Shown: in pieces, positions 53,755-62,409 of the stretch
Position numbering within the stretch: the first letter of the stretch is position 1
Layout: each line of letters begins with the position of its first letter
Source of the DNA: VAZQ01 sp963841105
GTDB taxonomy: Bacteria > Pseudomonadota > Alphaproteobacteria > Rhizobiales > Xanthobacteraceae
NCBI GenBank assembly: GCA_963841105.1
Contig: CAWJCB010000034.1
Coordinates: forward strand, 248,001 to 312,000
DNA: 64,000 nucleotides
Reading direction: 5' to 3'
Translations under genes and position numbers: made by a program
The notes under the pieces: model-generated
Told to the model about the DNA's origin: nothing
Databases searched by the model: none
The model's input: only the letters and a program-made list of their open reading frames with translations

Positions 53755-54701
53755 AGTCCGCCGTCAGCAGTACGAACCAATCGTCCATCGAGCTGCGCGG
53801 TTACACCGTCGCAATCGTGGGCGGCGATCGGCGCGAGCAGGAGATCGCGCGGTGCGCGGCTCGCGCCAATGCCAGGGTCAAGGCTTACGCCTTTCCATGG
53901 CCTGACGGCGGCATCCCCGATGTGGAGCACGTCGGCAGCGCTGCCGCCGCCCTCGAAGGCGCTCACTTCGGTCTGTTCCCAATTCCCGCAAGCGCGAGCG
54001 ACGGCGCGTTGTTTGCCCCCGCCGTGCCGGAAAAGATCGTTCCAGACGAGGCACTGCTGCGCCGGATGGCGCAGCGCGCGCACATTTTTCTCGGAATAGC
54101 GCGTCCCGAGCTCAAGGCCGCCGCCAGTGCGCTCGCAATCACTTTGCACGAATACGAATACGACGTTGCGCTCATGTATCTGCGCGGTCCCGCCATCGTT
54201 GAAGGCGCGCTCAAGGCGATTATCGAAAATACCGATATCACGATTCATCGGGCGCAAATCGGCGTCGTTGGCCAGGGCACGATCGGCGCGCTGCTGACAC
54301 GAGCACTGGTGCTGCTCGGCGGCTACGTCCACGTGGCGGCACGCAATCCGGTCCAGCGCGCCGCCGCACAGGCAATCGGCGCTAAGGCTCTCCCCCTTGA
54401 GCGCCTGCCCGAGCTGATGCCGCAACTCGACATCCTCATTTCAAGCGTGCCGGTCCAGATTGTCCGCGCCGAATGGCTGGCCAGGCTGCCTTCCCATGCT
54501 CTCGTCGTTGACGTGGCAGCGCCGCCGGGCGGCATTGATCTTGCCGCAGCAAAGGCCCGAGGCTTGCGCCAGGTCTGGGCGCGCGGCCTCGGCAATCGCG
54601 CCCCGGTAACGGTCGGGGCGAGCCAATGGAGCGGCATCAGCGAACGGATCAGCTCGCTTATGGCAGCTGGCAAAGCGCCCAAGCCTGATATTAGAGCCTG
54701 A
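53751..54701 (+). CDS. dipicolinate synthase subunit A-like NAD(P)-binding protein
   Basis: 316 aa resembling DpaA/SpoVFA over its whole length. N-terminal domain: VAIVGGDRREQEIARCAARANARVKAYAFP, then AHFGLFPIPASASDG. C-terminal Rossmann domain: TDITIHRAQIGVVGQGTIGALL (GxGxxG), YVHVAARN, LDILISSVPVQIV and VDVAAPPGGIDLAAAKARGL. In spore-formers this protein oxidises dihydrodipicolinate to dipicolinate; an alphaproteobacterium makes no spores and no DpaB partner is seen. The start overlaps the ATPase stop (ATGA). Coupling to an importer and to an opine-dehydrogenase-type gene suggests a catabolic dehydrogenase for a cyclic imine or imino acid. That role is inferred. Confidence 0.78.
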   Translation: MKSAVSSTNQSSIELRGYTVAIVGGDRREQEIARCAARANARVKAYAFPWPDGGIPDVEHVGSAAAALEGAHFGLFPIPASASDGALFAPAVPEKIVPDEALLRRMAQRAHIFLGIARPELKAAASALAITLHEYEYDVALMYLRGPAIVEGALKAIIENTDITIHRAQIGVVGQGTIGALLTRALVLLGGYVHVAARNPVQRAAAQAIGAKALPLERLPELMPQLDILISSVPVQIVRAEWLARLPSHALVVDVAAPPGGIDLAAAKARGLRQVWARGLGNRAPVTVGASQWSGISERISSLMAAGKAPKPDIRA

Positions 54702-54766
54702 GATACGAGCCTGAAATTGCCCGAAACTGACAATCACCGAATAACACGAGCGGGGGAATCGAACGC

Positions 54767-55867
54767 ATGATCCGGCGCATTGCAGTCCTCGGGGCTGGAC
54801 ATGGCGGCTCCGCCGCGGCGGCCGACCTTACACGGCTCGGATTCGAAGTCAGGCTGCAATCGCGCAATCAAGCCAAGCTAGCTGCGATCCGCGAACGCGG
54901 CGGCATTGAGATGCACGGCCTGCACGAGGGATTCGTGCCGCTGACGCGCCTGACGCACAGCGTAGCCGATGCCGTTGCCGGCGCCGATCTCATCATGCTG
55001 GTTGTGCCGTCCATGGCGGTGGGTGACTACGCGAAGGAACTTGCGCCGCTGCTCACTCCGGAGAGGCCGGTGCTGATCAACCCGGGGCACACCGGAGGCG
55101 GGCTGCATTTTGTCAGTGCGCTGCGCGCGGCCGGCTACAGGGCAGAGATCAAGACAGCGGAGACGGTGACGCTCACTTATATTTGCCGCTCGATGGGGCC
55201 AGCGAGCGTCAACCTTTACAGCTACACAAAAAACCTGGCTTTCGCGGCCTTCCCTGGTCGCCACGCTGAAAGTCTCTTTGCGTTGCTCAAACCGCTCTAT
55301 CCGCAGATCGAGCTGGCGTCGAGCGTGCTTGAAACCGCGCTGACCAACATCAACGCCACCTTTCATCCGCCAGGCATGTTGATGAATGCCGGCTGGATTG
55401 AGCACAGCCATGGCAATTTCCTGTTCTATCACGAAGGCATCACGGAGAGCGTCGCCCGCGTGACCGCCGCGGTCGATGCTGAGCGCATGGCCATCGGCAA
55501 GACGCTTGGCATCCCCACGCGAAGCTTCCTCGAGGCGTTTTACCGCGCCGGGCTCACCACGCGCGAAGCGATGGAGAGCGGCGATATCGTGCGAGCGTGC
55601 CGGGAGAGCGCGCCGAACCGGGCAGTGAAATCGCCACCGGCCTTGCAGCATCGCTACATCTATGAGGACATTGGCTACGGGCTTGTGCCAATGACCGGAC
55701 TTGCGCGGCTCGCGGGAATAGCGACGCCCGCCATGGACGTGCTCATCGATCTCGCCAACATTGCGCTCGGGGTCGACCTGCGCCAGAGCGGGCTTACGCT
55801 CGCAGAAATGGGCTTGGCAGGCAAAGCGCCAGGCGATCTCTCCCGCTTCCTCTTCGAGGGCAAATAG
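54767..55867 (+). CDS. NAD/NADP octopine/nopaline dehydrogenase-family protein
   Basis: 366 aa. N-terminal Rossmann fold IAVLGAGHGGSAAAADL with GADLIMLVVPSMAVGDYAKELA, followed by the C-terminal opine dehydrogenase domain (LTNINATFHPPGMLMNAGWIE, where His and Asn match the catalytic pattern, and ALQHRYIYEDIGYGLVPM). The family joins or splits an amino acid and a 2-oxo acid through a secondary amine. A ribosome site (GCGGGGGAA) precedes ATG 54767. It is 65 bp after the DpaA-like gene and the two are likely co-transcribed. Confidence 0.85.
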   Translation: MIRRIAVLGAGHGGSAAAADLTRLGFEVRLQSRNQAKLAAIRERGGIEMHGLHEGFVPLTRLTHSVADAVAGADLIMLVVPSMAVGDYAKELAPLLTPERPVLINPGHTGGGLHFVSALRAAGYRAEIKTAETVTLTYICRSMGPASVNLYSYTKNLAFAAFPGRHAESLFALLKPLYPQIELASSVLETALTNINATFHPPGMLMNAGWIEHSHGNFLFYHEGITESVARVTAAVDAERMAIGKTLGIPTRSFLEAFYRAGLTTREAMESGDIVRACRESAPNRAVKSPPALQHRYIYEDIGYGLVPMTGLARLAGIATPAMDVLIDLANIALGVDLRQSGLTLAEMGLAGKAPGDLSRFLFEGK

Positions 55868-55888
55868 ACGACCAAGTCCATGAAACTT

Positions 55889-55993
55889 GTCATTCCGGGG
55901 CGCGGCGAAGCCGCGAGCCCGGAAACCAGTAAGCTCCGCCGGTGATTACTGGATTCCGGGCTCTCGGCCCTTCGGGCCTCGACCCGGAATGAC
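55889..55993. repeat. dispersed double-hairpin repeat, second family
   Basis: GTCATTCCGGGGCGCGGCGAAGCCGCGAGCC..., a central CCAGTAAG...TTACTGGATTCCGGG, and a terminal CTCGGCCCTTCGGGCC hairpin ending GGAATGAC. The plan is the same as in the 899/20351/44283 family, but the sequence differs, so it is a related family of intergenic element. Confidence 0.7.
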
Positions 55994-56075
55994 ACGGCAT
56001 ATGATTCGAATTTCGAAGTCGATGAACCAGCCAACGGGCGGGTGCCGTCTATCGAGACAACAGAAGAGAGGGCAC

Positions 56076-57242
56076 ATGCCTGCAAGTCCAATCGACAAGA
56101 TCGAGCTGTTTCACGTCGCTCTGCCGCCGCGGCGCGAGCACAAATGGACGGGCCAGACCGAGCCGATCGGCGGCTATATTCTTGTCAAGCTCACCGATGC
56201 TGGCGGCGTCAGCGGCTGGGGCGAATCGACCGCCCTGAAGGATTGGGCCGGTGAGTTTGGCCGATATTTCGGGGAGAGCCCGGGAACCACCCGTTTGATC
56301 ATCGAGCGCTATCTCGCGGCCGCGGTCCGCGGTGTGCTGCCGGCAAACGTGGTGGAGCTCCACGCGCGCATGGACCGCGCCGTCAAGGGCTATCCCTACG
56401 CCAAAGCCGCCGTCGAGATCGCAGCCTACGATCTGGCAGGCCATCAGCTCGGCATACCCGCCCACATGCTGCTTGGCGGCGCTTTGCGCAGCCGCATTCC
56501 CATCAGCCATTCACTGGGCTTGATGCCGTACGAGGAAGGCGAGCGCGAAGCGGCGAAGGCAGTCGAGGAGGGCATCCGCACAATCAAGATAAAGGTCGGC
56601 GTCGATGCCGACCGCGACGTGGAGATGGTGCGGCGCATCCGCGACACCTGCGGCCCGGGCATCGCCATATGCATCGATGCGAACGAAGGCTACGCAACGC
56701 CTGGCGAGGCGATCCAGATGTACCGGCGGATCGAGTCCTGCGGCATAAAATATTTCGAGCAGCCGGTCGAAGGCATCGCGCGCATGGCGCAAGTCGCCCG
56801 CGCCATCGACAGCCCGGTGATGGCCGACGAGAGCGCGTGGAATGCGCACGACGTCATCGAGATCATCGAGCGCCGCGCCGCGCAGATGGTGTCGATCTAC
56901 ACAACCAAGCCTGGCGGCCTCTACCGCGCGATGCAGGTTGCGGCGGTGTGCAAGGCAAGCGGCATTGTCTGCAACGTCAACGGCTCGATCGAGACCGGCA
57001 TCGGCAATCTCGCCAACCTGCACCTGGCTTGCGCGGCGGAGCCGGTCACCGTCTCCTGCGTCTTTCCCGTGTCCACGCCCGCGCAGGCACAGCACGGCAG
57101 ACTGGCCGGCATCTATTACAAGGACGATCTCATCGTTGAGCCGATGAAATTTGCCGACGGCTGCATCGAAGTGCCGACCCGGCCCGGCATGGGGATCGCC
57201 CCCGACCTCGCCAAGATCCGCCGATACACCGTTGCAAGCTGA
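56076..57242 (+). CDS. enolase-superfamily enzyme (mandelate racemase/muconate lactonizing type)
   Basis: 388 aa. Capping domain in residues 1-125, then the barrel with base KxK (RTIKIKVGVD), metal ligands Asp (AICIDANEG), Glu (IKYFEQPVE) and Asp/Glu (PVMADESAW), and Lys in SIYTTKPGGL. The two-lysine arrangement fits the MLE subgroup (cycloisomerase, dipeptide epimerase or N-succinylamino acid racemase). ATG 56076 follows AGAGAGGG; the frame upstream to 55887 runs through a repeat and is not coding. It is 24 bp ahead of the M24 gene. Confidence 0.85.
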   Translation: MPASPIDKIELFHVALPPRREHKWTGQTEPIGGYILVKLTDAGGVSGWGESTALKDWAGEFGRYFGESPGTTRLIIERYLAAAVRGVLPANVVELHARMDRAVKGYPYAKAAVEIAAYDLAGHQLGIPAHMLLGGALRSRIPISHSLGLMPYEEGEREAAKAVEEGIRTIKIKVGVDADRDVEMVRRIRDTCGPGIAICIDANEGYATPGEAIQMYRRIESCGIKYFEQPVEGIARMAQVARAIDSPVMADESAWNAHDVIEIIERRAAQMVSIYTTKPGGLYRAMQVAAVCKASGIVCNVNGSIETGIGNLANLHLACAAEPVTVSCVFPVSTPAQAQHGRLAGIYYKDDLIVEPMKFADGCIEVPTRPGMGIAPDLAKIRRYTVAS

Positions 57243-57266
57243 CAACCTGACACCAGGGAGCCCTTC

Positions 57267-58382
57267 ATGCGGCGCGAGATCATCGAGCGGCAGGCCCATG
57301 CCATGCGGCAGGCGGGCCTCGATGCCATCGTTTCGAGCTCGCCGGAGAATTTTGCCTATGTCACGGGCTATCCCTCCCCCACCCAGGCACTCATGCGCTG
57401 GCGGCATGCGATGGCATTGGTCACGGCGGACGCGGAGGCTTCTCTGCTCGTCGTGGATATGGAAGCGACAACGATCCGGGCAAAAGCGCCGGACGCCGAC
57501 ATGGCGGTGTGGACCGAGTTCGCGTTCGACGCCATGAAAGTGCTCGCTGATCTGCTCAAACGCCGCGGCCTCGCCGCCTCGCGCATCGGGCTGGAGCTCG
57601 ATCACCTGCCGGCAGCGGATTTTACCGAGCTTGCAGCGCTCCTGCCCTCCGCCCGCTTCGCACCGGCGCAGGCGTTGCTGGCGAGGCTGCGTCAGATCAA
57701 GACCGGTGAAGAGCTGGAGATGCTGCGCAAGCTGTCGAGAATAGCAGATCGCTCCATCACCGAAGCCTACGGCTCAGTGTCAGCCGGTGATTCGGAAATG
57801 GACCTGGCCGCGGCGCTCACCCGGGGCGTCTATGCGCACGGTGCGGAATATTTCAAGCTGATGATCATCGCGACCGGCGAGCGCAGCATCTTTCCCAATG
57901 TGGGTCCGACAACGCGCAAGCTTAAGCGGGGCGACGTCTGTCGCGTCGAGATTTTCCCGATGATCAACGGCTATCATGCCGGAGTTTGCCGGACCGCAGC
58001 CGTCGGGGAGCCGCCACCTCACGCGGAGCGCATCTGGGCGAACCTCACGGCGTGCAAGCACATGCTGCTGAGCACGCTCAAGCCGGGCATCGGCAGCCGC
58101 CGCGTCTACGAGCTTTATCTCGACAAGCTGCGTGAGCTGGAGATGAAGCCGATTTCCTTTATCGGGCACGGCATCGGCCTGCATCTGCATGAAGACCCTT
58201 ATCTCGGTCCCATGCCTGACCAGCCGCTGGAGGCCGGCATGGTCCTCGGCGTCGAGCCGCTGGTGATGGATACGGGGTACGGCTTCGGCATGCAGAACAA
58301 GGACATGGTGGCCATCACCGCGGCGGGATGCGAGTTGCTTTCCGACTGCACCGACACGGACAGCTTGATCATCGTCAAATGA
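57267..58382 (+). CDS. creatinase-like M24-family protein
   Basis: 371 aa pita-bread-fold protein with an N-terminal creatinase domain (SSPENFAYVTGYPSP) and a C-terminal M24 domain. The metallopeptidase ligands are not all present: CRVEIFPMINGYHAGVCRT has Glu and Gly where the two Asp are expected, while His (FIGHGIGLHLHEDP) and Glu (LGVEPLV) remain. The FPMI-GY pattern matches creatinase, which needs no metal. It therefore probably hydrolyses a C-N bond by creatinase-type chemistry rather than acting as an Xaa-Pro peptidase. It closes the plus-strand operon that begins with the permease gene. Confidence 0.8.
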   Translation: MRREIIERQAHAMRQAGLDAIVSSSPENFAYVTGYPSPTQALMRWRHAMALVTADAEASLLVVDMEATTIRAKAPDADMAVWTEFAFDAMKVLADLLKRRGLAASRIGLELDHLPAADFTELAALLPSARFAPAQALLARLRQIKTGEELEMLRKLSRIADRSITEAYGSVSAGDSEMDLAAALTRGVYAHGAEYFKLMIIATGERSIFPNVGPTTRKLKRGDVCRVEIFPMINGYHAGVCRTAAVGEPPPHAERIWANLTACKHMLLSTLKPGIGSRRVYELYLDKLRELEMKPISFIGHGIGLHLHEDPYLGPMPDQPLEAGMVLGVEPLVMDTGYGFGMQNKDMVAITAAGCELLSDCTDTDSLIIVK

Positions 58383-58392
58383 CACCAGCGCG

Positions 58393-58443
58393 GGTGAAAG
58401 AGCAGAAGGGGACGTCACAGACGCCGTATTCTGCTCTTTCACC
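58393..58443. terminator. 15-bp stem inverted repeat, possible bidirectional terminator
   Basis: GGTGAAAGAGCAGAA (58393-58407) and its exact complement (58429-58443) surround a 21-nt loop. It lies between convergent genes (M24 and a small secreted protein). No U-tract follows, so it may instead be a solitary copy of a dispersed repeat. Confidence 0.5.
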
Positions 58444-58455
58444 ACGGCGTGGATA

Positions 58456-58698
58456 TCAAATGCACGGCGTCGCGCTTGCGGCCTTGACCAGGCACTTGGC
58501 TACAATCACGTCCTTCTGGACGCCGAACTTCGCAAGCTTGGCGGCTCCTTTTGCGCCTGCCTTGAGAATATCCACGTCCACCTTGGCGTTGGCGACGCCC
58601 AGCTTGGCGACGTTCCTCACGAAGCCGGCATGAGCAGCGCTCCCGGAAACCGTGAGCGCGACAACGACGCTGAGTGCAGAGAGAGTTCGAAACAGCAT
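58456..58698 (-). CDS. small secreted protein, 80 aa
   Basis: A signal peptide (LFRTLSALSVVVALTVSGSAAHAG) is followed by a mature part of about 57 residues rich in Lys, Val and Ala (NVAKLGVANAKVDVDILKAG) with two C-terminal cysteines. I do not recognise a family. The start at 58698 is set by AAGGAG 9 nt upstream; the frame to 58752 has no such site. Function unknown. Confidence 0.65.
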   Translation of the reverse strand: MLFRTLSALSVVVALTVSGSAAHAGFVRNVAKLGVANAKVDVDILKAGAKGAAKLAKFGVQKDVIVAKCLVKAASATPCI

Positions 58699-58866
58699 TG
58701 TAGTTCTCCTTGGTTGGGTTTGCAGATCGACCTGCGCGGTTGCGCCGGTCAACTCGGAGCGATCATGCTCCGATACAAAGGGGATTACAGAAGTCGCGCG
58801 GGGCGTGCCGTGACGGTGGTCACGAAATAGGCGATTGGATGCGGGGGCAGACTACTATTCGGATCT

Positions 58867-59880
58867 TTAGAATGTAGCCGTCGTACCCTCCGCGAGCTTC
58901 TGGGTCTTTGCCGTCCAACCCTTCCTGGTTTTCGCCGCCACATGGGCGCCGGCGCTGACGGGCTCGTATTTGGCGGGATGATCGGCGTCCATGCACGTCG
59001 GCAGGCAGGAGATCACCGCATCCTCGTTGGGCTGCTGGAAAAACACGATCGACATGCGCGGCTGCCCGGCCAGACTTCTCTCCGGATTCACCACACGGTG
59101 CAGAGTGGAGGTCCATCTGTCATTCGTCCACTGCGCCATCAGGTCTCCGAGATTGATGACAAAAGTATTGGCGAGTTGCGGGACCTCTTCCCAGGCTCCA
59201 TCGCGGTTGCAGACCTGGAGGCCGCCGGGCGAAACGGACGGCGTCAGGATTGTCAGGCTGCCGTAATCAGTGTGGGCGCCGGCGCGGAGCTGGCCCGGCT
59301 TCGGGTCTTGCTGTTGCGCGGGGTAGAAATTGGTCACCAGCGTTGAAAAGTGCTTGTCGAAGTAGGGCGCGAAATGCGTTTCAGGCAGATCCAGCGCCCG
59401 GGCCAGAAGCCGCATGAGATCAGACGCAAGCCGCTCCATCTCACGGTAATACCGGCGCGTTGTCCGCTCAACTTCTGGAGCGACATCCGGCCATCGGTTG
59501 TCCTGAAAGTGTGTTTGCCGGCGGCTGTTATGGTAGTCGTCATCAGGGATATCGAATTGTCCGATGGTGAAGCGTTCCATCAGGTCGGGCGGACTATCGT
59601 GCCCCCTCGACTTCGCCAAGGCCATGGCGTTCATGCCGCGATAGCCGCGAACGTTATCCGGCGTGGCGGCCCAGCGTTGCTTCACTTCCGCGGGAAGCGA
59701 GAAAAAGCTCATCATTGCCCTTTCCACTTCGCTGCGCAGTTCGGCAGAAACACCATGGCCGGCGATGAGCAGAAAGCCAACGTCGCGACACGCCCGGTTG
59801 ACGGCGCGCGCCACCTCATCTTTTTCGTTCTCCGATCCGTGCAGAAACGGCGCAATATCGATCAGGGGGACACGGCTCAT
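58867..59880 (-). CDS. isopenicillin N synthase-family 2-oxoglutarate/Fe(II) oxygenase
   Basis: 337 aa. N-terminal DIOX_N region (VPLIDIAPFLHG, CRDVGFLLIAGHGV), then the 2OG-FeII core with HxD (RAGAHTDYGSLTIL), distal His (STLHRVVNP) and the 2-oxoglutarate RxS (PRMSIVFF). It is typical of bacterial relatives of isopenicillin N synthase that hydroxylate or desaturate small molecules. ATG 59880 has GGAG 8-9 nt upstream. It is divergent from the binding-protein gene at 60080, so the compound it oxidises may be imported with that protein. Confidence 0.88.
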   Translation of the reverse strand: MSRVPLIDIAPFLHGSENEKDEVARAVNRACRDVGFLLIAGHGVSAELRSEVERAMMSFFSLPAEVKQRWAATPDNVRGYRGMNAMALAKSRGHDSPPDLMERFTIGQFDIPDDDYHNSRRQTHFQDNRWPDVAPEVERTTRRYYREMERLASDLMRLLARALDLPETHFAPYFDKHFSTLVTNFYPAQQQDPKPGQLRAGAHTDYGSLTILTPSVSPGGLQVCNRDGAWEEVPQLANTFVINLGDLMAQWTNDRWTSTLHRVVNPERSLAGQPRMSIVFFQQPNEDAVISCLPTCMDADHPAKYEPVSAGAHVAAKTRKGWTAKTQKLAEGTTATF

Positions 59881-60079
59881 TTCCAATGCTCCATCGCGTC
59901 AACGCCGTTCAAATTGCTTCCCGCTGCGGAAGCGCTGTATGCTCGTCTCCCCCGGATTGTACCGTCGCAATCGCCCACGGTGAACCGTCCGATTCGGCAG
60001 CTGCGGTCGCGAGCCCCCAAGCGGCAGCGCGAGCTATGATCCGCCTTATTCGGGCGTGGGGCAGCATGGGAGAGATCAG

Positions 60080-61048
60080 ATGCACAAGCTAGCAGTGGGC
60101 ATCATCGCCATGGCCGCCATGGCGTGGATGAGCCACGCGAACGCCGCCGAGAAGCTCCGATTCGCCTATCTCGTTCAGGTGCATCAGGCGCACATGATGG
60201 TTCTTGATGAATACGCCCGTAAGCACGGCATCGAGCTCGAAGTCGTTCCCATGCGCCGCTATGCGGACACGCAACTGGCTTTGATGACGAACCAGCTTGA
60301 CGCGGCGGTGATGGGTTACATCAATGTCGGTCTGATGGAGGAAAAAAGCTTTCGGGACTATCGCGTCATCGCGGGTTCATTCACCGGAGGCTTTGGCATC
60401 ACGCTCGCGAACGGAGTCAAGGCCGGCAAATGGAGCGACCTGGAGGGGTTGAAACTAGGGTCGGCACCCAACAGCCTCGCAGAATTGGTGTTCAAGTCCA
60501 CCGCGAGCCTTGGTGGGGCGGATCTCGCAAAAATTCAGCTGGTGAGCTTCACTGCGGGGGGCCCGCCCATGCTCGCGGCATTGAAGTCGCGAGAGATCGA
60601 CGGCTTCATCTTGTGGGAGCCCAACAACGCCGAGGCGGCGCTCGGTAAATATGGCTATTACAGCTCATTGGACATCACCGCACCGACTCGGGGCATCAAC
60701 GGCCTCATTGCCGTTAATTCGGCCTACCTGCAATCAAAACGGCCGGCCTTGGTCAGCTTCACGCGTGCAGTCATCGACGCGACCAACGCTCTCAACTCGG
60801 ATTTCGAGCGCTATGTGGATGTCGCCGCTCGCGGCACCGGCTCCACGCGCGACGTTGTCCGCGAATCAATTCCTCACGGCAGGCTCGATTACCGGCTCTA
60901 TGCGAAAGAGGCCAAGGACCTTTTGAGAATTCTTCACCAGGCAAAAATTACCGGCATCGATACCTCGCCCGCGGTGGACAAGCAGTTCGACTATTCGATG
61001 CTCACGGAGGTCACCGGGCAGCCGAAAACAGGACTGGGCGGGCTATAA
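60080..61048 (+). CDS. NMT1/THI5-like ABC transporter substrate-binding protein
   Basis: 322 aa with a signal peptide (LAVGIIAMAAMAWMSHANA). Core: KLRFAYLVQVHQAHMMVLDEYARKHGIELEVVP, then DLEGLKLGSAPNSLAELVF and REIDGFILWEPNNAEAALG, the usual type II binding-protein hinge. ATG 60080 follows GGGAGAG. No permease or ATPase is adjacent; it may share the SsuB/SsuC pair at 52-54 kb. Confidence 0.83.
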   Translation: MHKLAVGIIAMAAMAWMSHANAAEKLRFAYLVQVHQAHMMVLDEYARKHGIELEVVPMRRYADTQLALMTNQLDAAVMGYINVGLMEEKSFRDYRVIAGSFTGGFGITLANGVKAGKWSDLEGLKLGSAPNSLAELVFKSTASLGGADLAKIQLVSFTAGGPPMLAALKSREIDGFILWEPNNAEAALGKYGYYSSLDITAPTRGINGLIAVNSAYLQSKRPALVSFTRAVIDATNALNSDFERYVDVAARGTGSTRDVVRESIPHGRLDYRLYAKEAKDLLRILHQAKITGIDTSPAVDKQFDYSMLTEVTGQPKTGLGGL

Positions 61049-61068
61049 AAACAGCCTGGCCGGTGAAC

Positions 61069-61095
61069 GGCTGATTTCGCCCGCGATGTCCGTCT
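61069..61095. repeat. 27-bp direct repeat, left copy
   Basis: GGCTGATTTCGCCCGCGATG and seven further bases are repeated exactly at 61419-61445, 350 bp away. The right copy is the 3' end of the asparaginase gene, so the left copy is a duplicated fragment of it. Confidence 0.75.
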
Positions 61096-61154
61096 CCGCG
61101 TGGTTTAGCGAACGGGTCATGGAAAATCTGCGTTTGCGCATGATATAGTGATTT

Positions 61155-61386
61155 ATGAGTTCAGCGGTGAACACCATTCTTGAACGCGTGGCGGCTTGGC
61201 CCGAGAAGGATCAGGAGGAACTCGCGGAGGTGGCGCGCGAGATTGAAGCACGGCGCACCGGAATCTATGAGTTGACGCCAGACGAAGAGGCGGCAATCCA
61301 CGAGGGGATTGCCAACCTCGACAACGGAAAATGGGTGAGCGAAGAACGAGATGCGAGCTCTCTGGAAACGCTGCGGCGTTCTATGA
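61155..61386 (+). pseudogene. type II antitoxin-like protein, frameshifted
   Basis: The N-terminus (TILERVAAWPEKDQEELAEVAREIEARRTGIYELTPDEEAAI) resembles small RelB/addiction-module proteins common in rhizobia. The usual ending MRALWKRCGVL is present in another frame and stops at 61384-61386. One extra base at 61347 (GAAGAA then C then GAGATG) explains the shift, net +1. Corrected length is 76 aa. No toxin gene follows. The gene lies between two 27-bp direct repeats. Confidence 0.65.
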
Positions 61387-61398
61387 AGCTTACATCGT

Positions 61399-62409
61399 TT
61401 ACACCTTTCTGGCAGAAGGGCTGATTTCGCCCGCGATGTCCGTCTGCATGATCGATCTCACGTCGCCGCCCTGCTTGAGCGCCCACATCAGCTTCACCAG
61501 CGCCGCCTCGCTGCTCATGTCGCGCACGGGAATGACGTTGGCCGTAGCGAGAATATCGCGGTCAACATCGTACGACCCGAGGCGTTCCCCGCCGTAGATG
61601 GTTTGCGTGGTGACGACCGCGGGCTTGTTGAAACGGGCGACCGCGCTGAGCAGATCGGCCCTGATGTGACCGATGCCGGTGCCTTCAAGCACCACTCCCG
61701 AAGCGCCTTTCAGGCATCGATCCAGCCATTCCGGCAGCATGTTGGGCGTGACCTTTACGAGCACGACGTTGGTGTCGAGGCCGGTGGCGAGCTCGAGCTT
61801 TGCAGGCGTTCGCGGCCGCACCTCAAGGGTGCTGCGCGTTATTGTTGCTCCCTCGATGGTGCCGATCGGCGGCGCGTTGATGCTGACGAACGCATCAATG
61901 GCATGGGAATGCACCTTCCTGGCGCGACAGCCGCGGATGATCACACCCTTGGTTCGCTCCGCATCGGCGGAAAACACGACGCAGACCTCGGCGAAGTCTG
62001 CCTGCGCCGCGACAACAACGGCGTCGCGCAAATTTGCAGGGCCGTCACTGCCGCCGTCGCCCCCCGGGAGCATGGACCCGGTCATGACCACGGGCATGCT
62101 CAGATTGCGAAGCATGAACGCGAGCGCCGAGGCGGTGTAGTGCATGGTGTCGGTGCCGTGCAGAATGACCACGCCGCGCGGCTTCTTCATCATGGCTTCG
62201 GCGACCGCGGCGGCGATCGATTGCCAGTCCTCCGGCGCGATGCTCATGCTGCCTTTGCGGAAGAGCTCTTTGGTCTCGATTTCAAGATCCGAAAGTCCGA
62301 TGCCGGAAATCAGCCGCTTCGGATCAAAATCCAGGACCGCGACGCCGTCCTCCCGGGAACGATGCCCGATGGTGCCGCCGGTGGTCAGGACGATCACCTT
62401 CGGACTCAC
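61399..62409 (-). CDS. L-asparaginase/glutaminase-family amidohydrolase
   Basis: 336 aa. The first nucleophile Thr lies in VIVLTTGGTIGHR and the second motif is VVILHGTDTMHYTASALAF; MTGSMLPGGDGGSDGPANLRDA is the third conserved block. It would hydrolyse asparagine or a related side-chain amide. GTG 62409 is proposed because it overlaps the stop of the upstream M24 gene (GTGA). The last residues after TDIAGEIS overlap the 27-bp repeat, so the native C-terminus may have been altered by the duplication. Confidence 0.85.
   Translation of the reverse strand: MSPKVIVLTTGGTIGHRSREDGVAVLDFDPKRLISGIGLSDLEIETKELFRKGSMSIAPEDWQSIAAAVAEAMMKKPRGVVILHGTDTMHYTASALAFMLRNLSMPVVMTGSMLPGGDGGSDGPANLRDAVVVAAQADFAEVCVVFSADAERTKGVIIRGCRARKVHSHAIDAFVSINAPPIGTIEGATITRSTLEVRPRTPAKLELATGLDTNVVLVKVTPNMLPEWLDRCLKGASGVVLEGTGIGHIRADLLSAVARFNKPAVVTTQTIYGGERLGSYDVDRDILATANVIPVRDMSSEAALVKLMWALKQGGDVRSIMQTDIAGEISPSARKV
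61419..61445. repeat. 27-bp direct repeat, right copy
   Basis: Exact match to 61069-61095; here it is the coding end of the asparaginase gene. Confidence 0.75.

Noticed and set aside
53751..54701. Sporulation function of the DpaA-like gene
   Set aside because: No other spore gene or DpaB partner is present and the genome type does not sporulate; only the enzyme family resemblance is kept.
56511..57605. 364-codon antisense frame over the enolase-family and M24 genes
   Set aside because: Spans two genuine genes on the opposite strand and has no recognisable domain.
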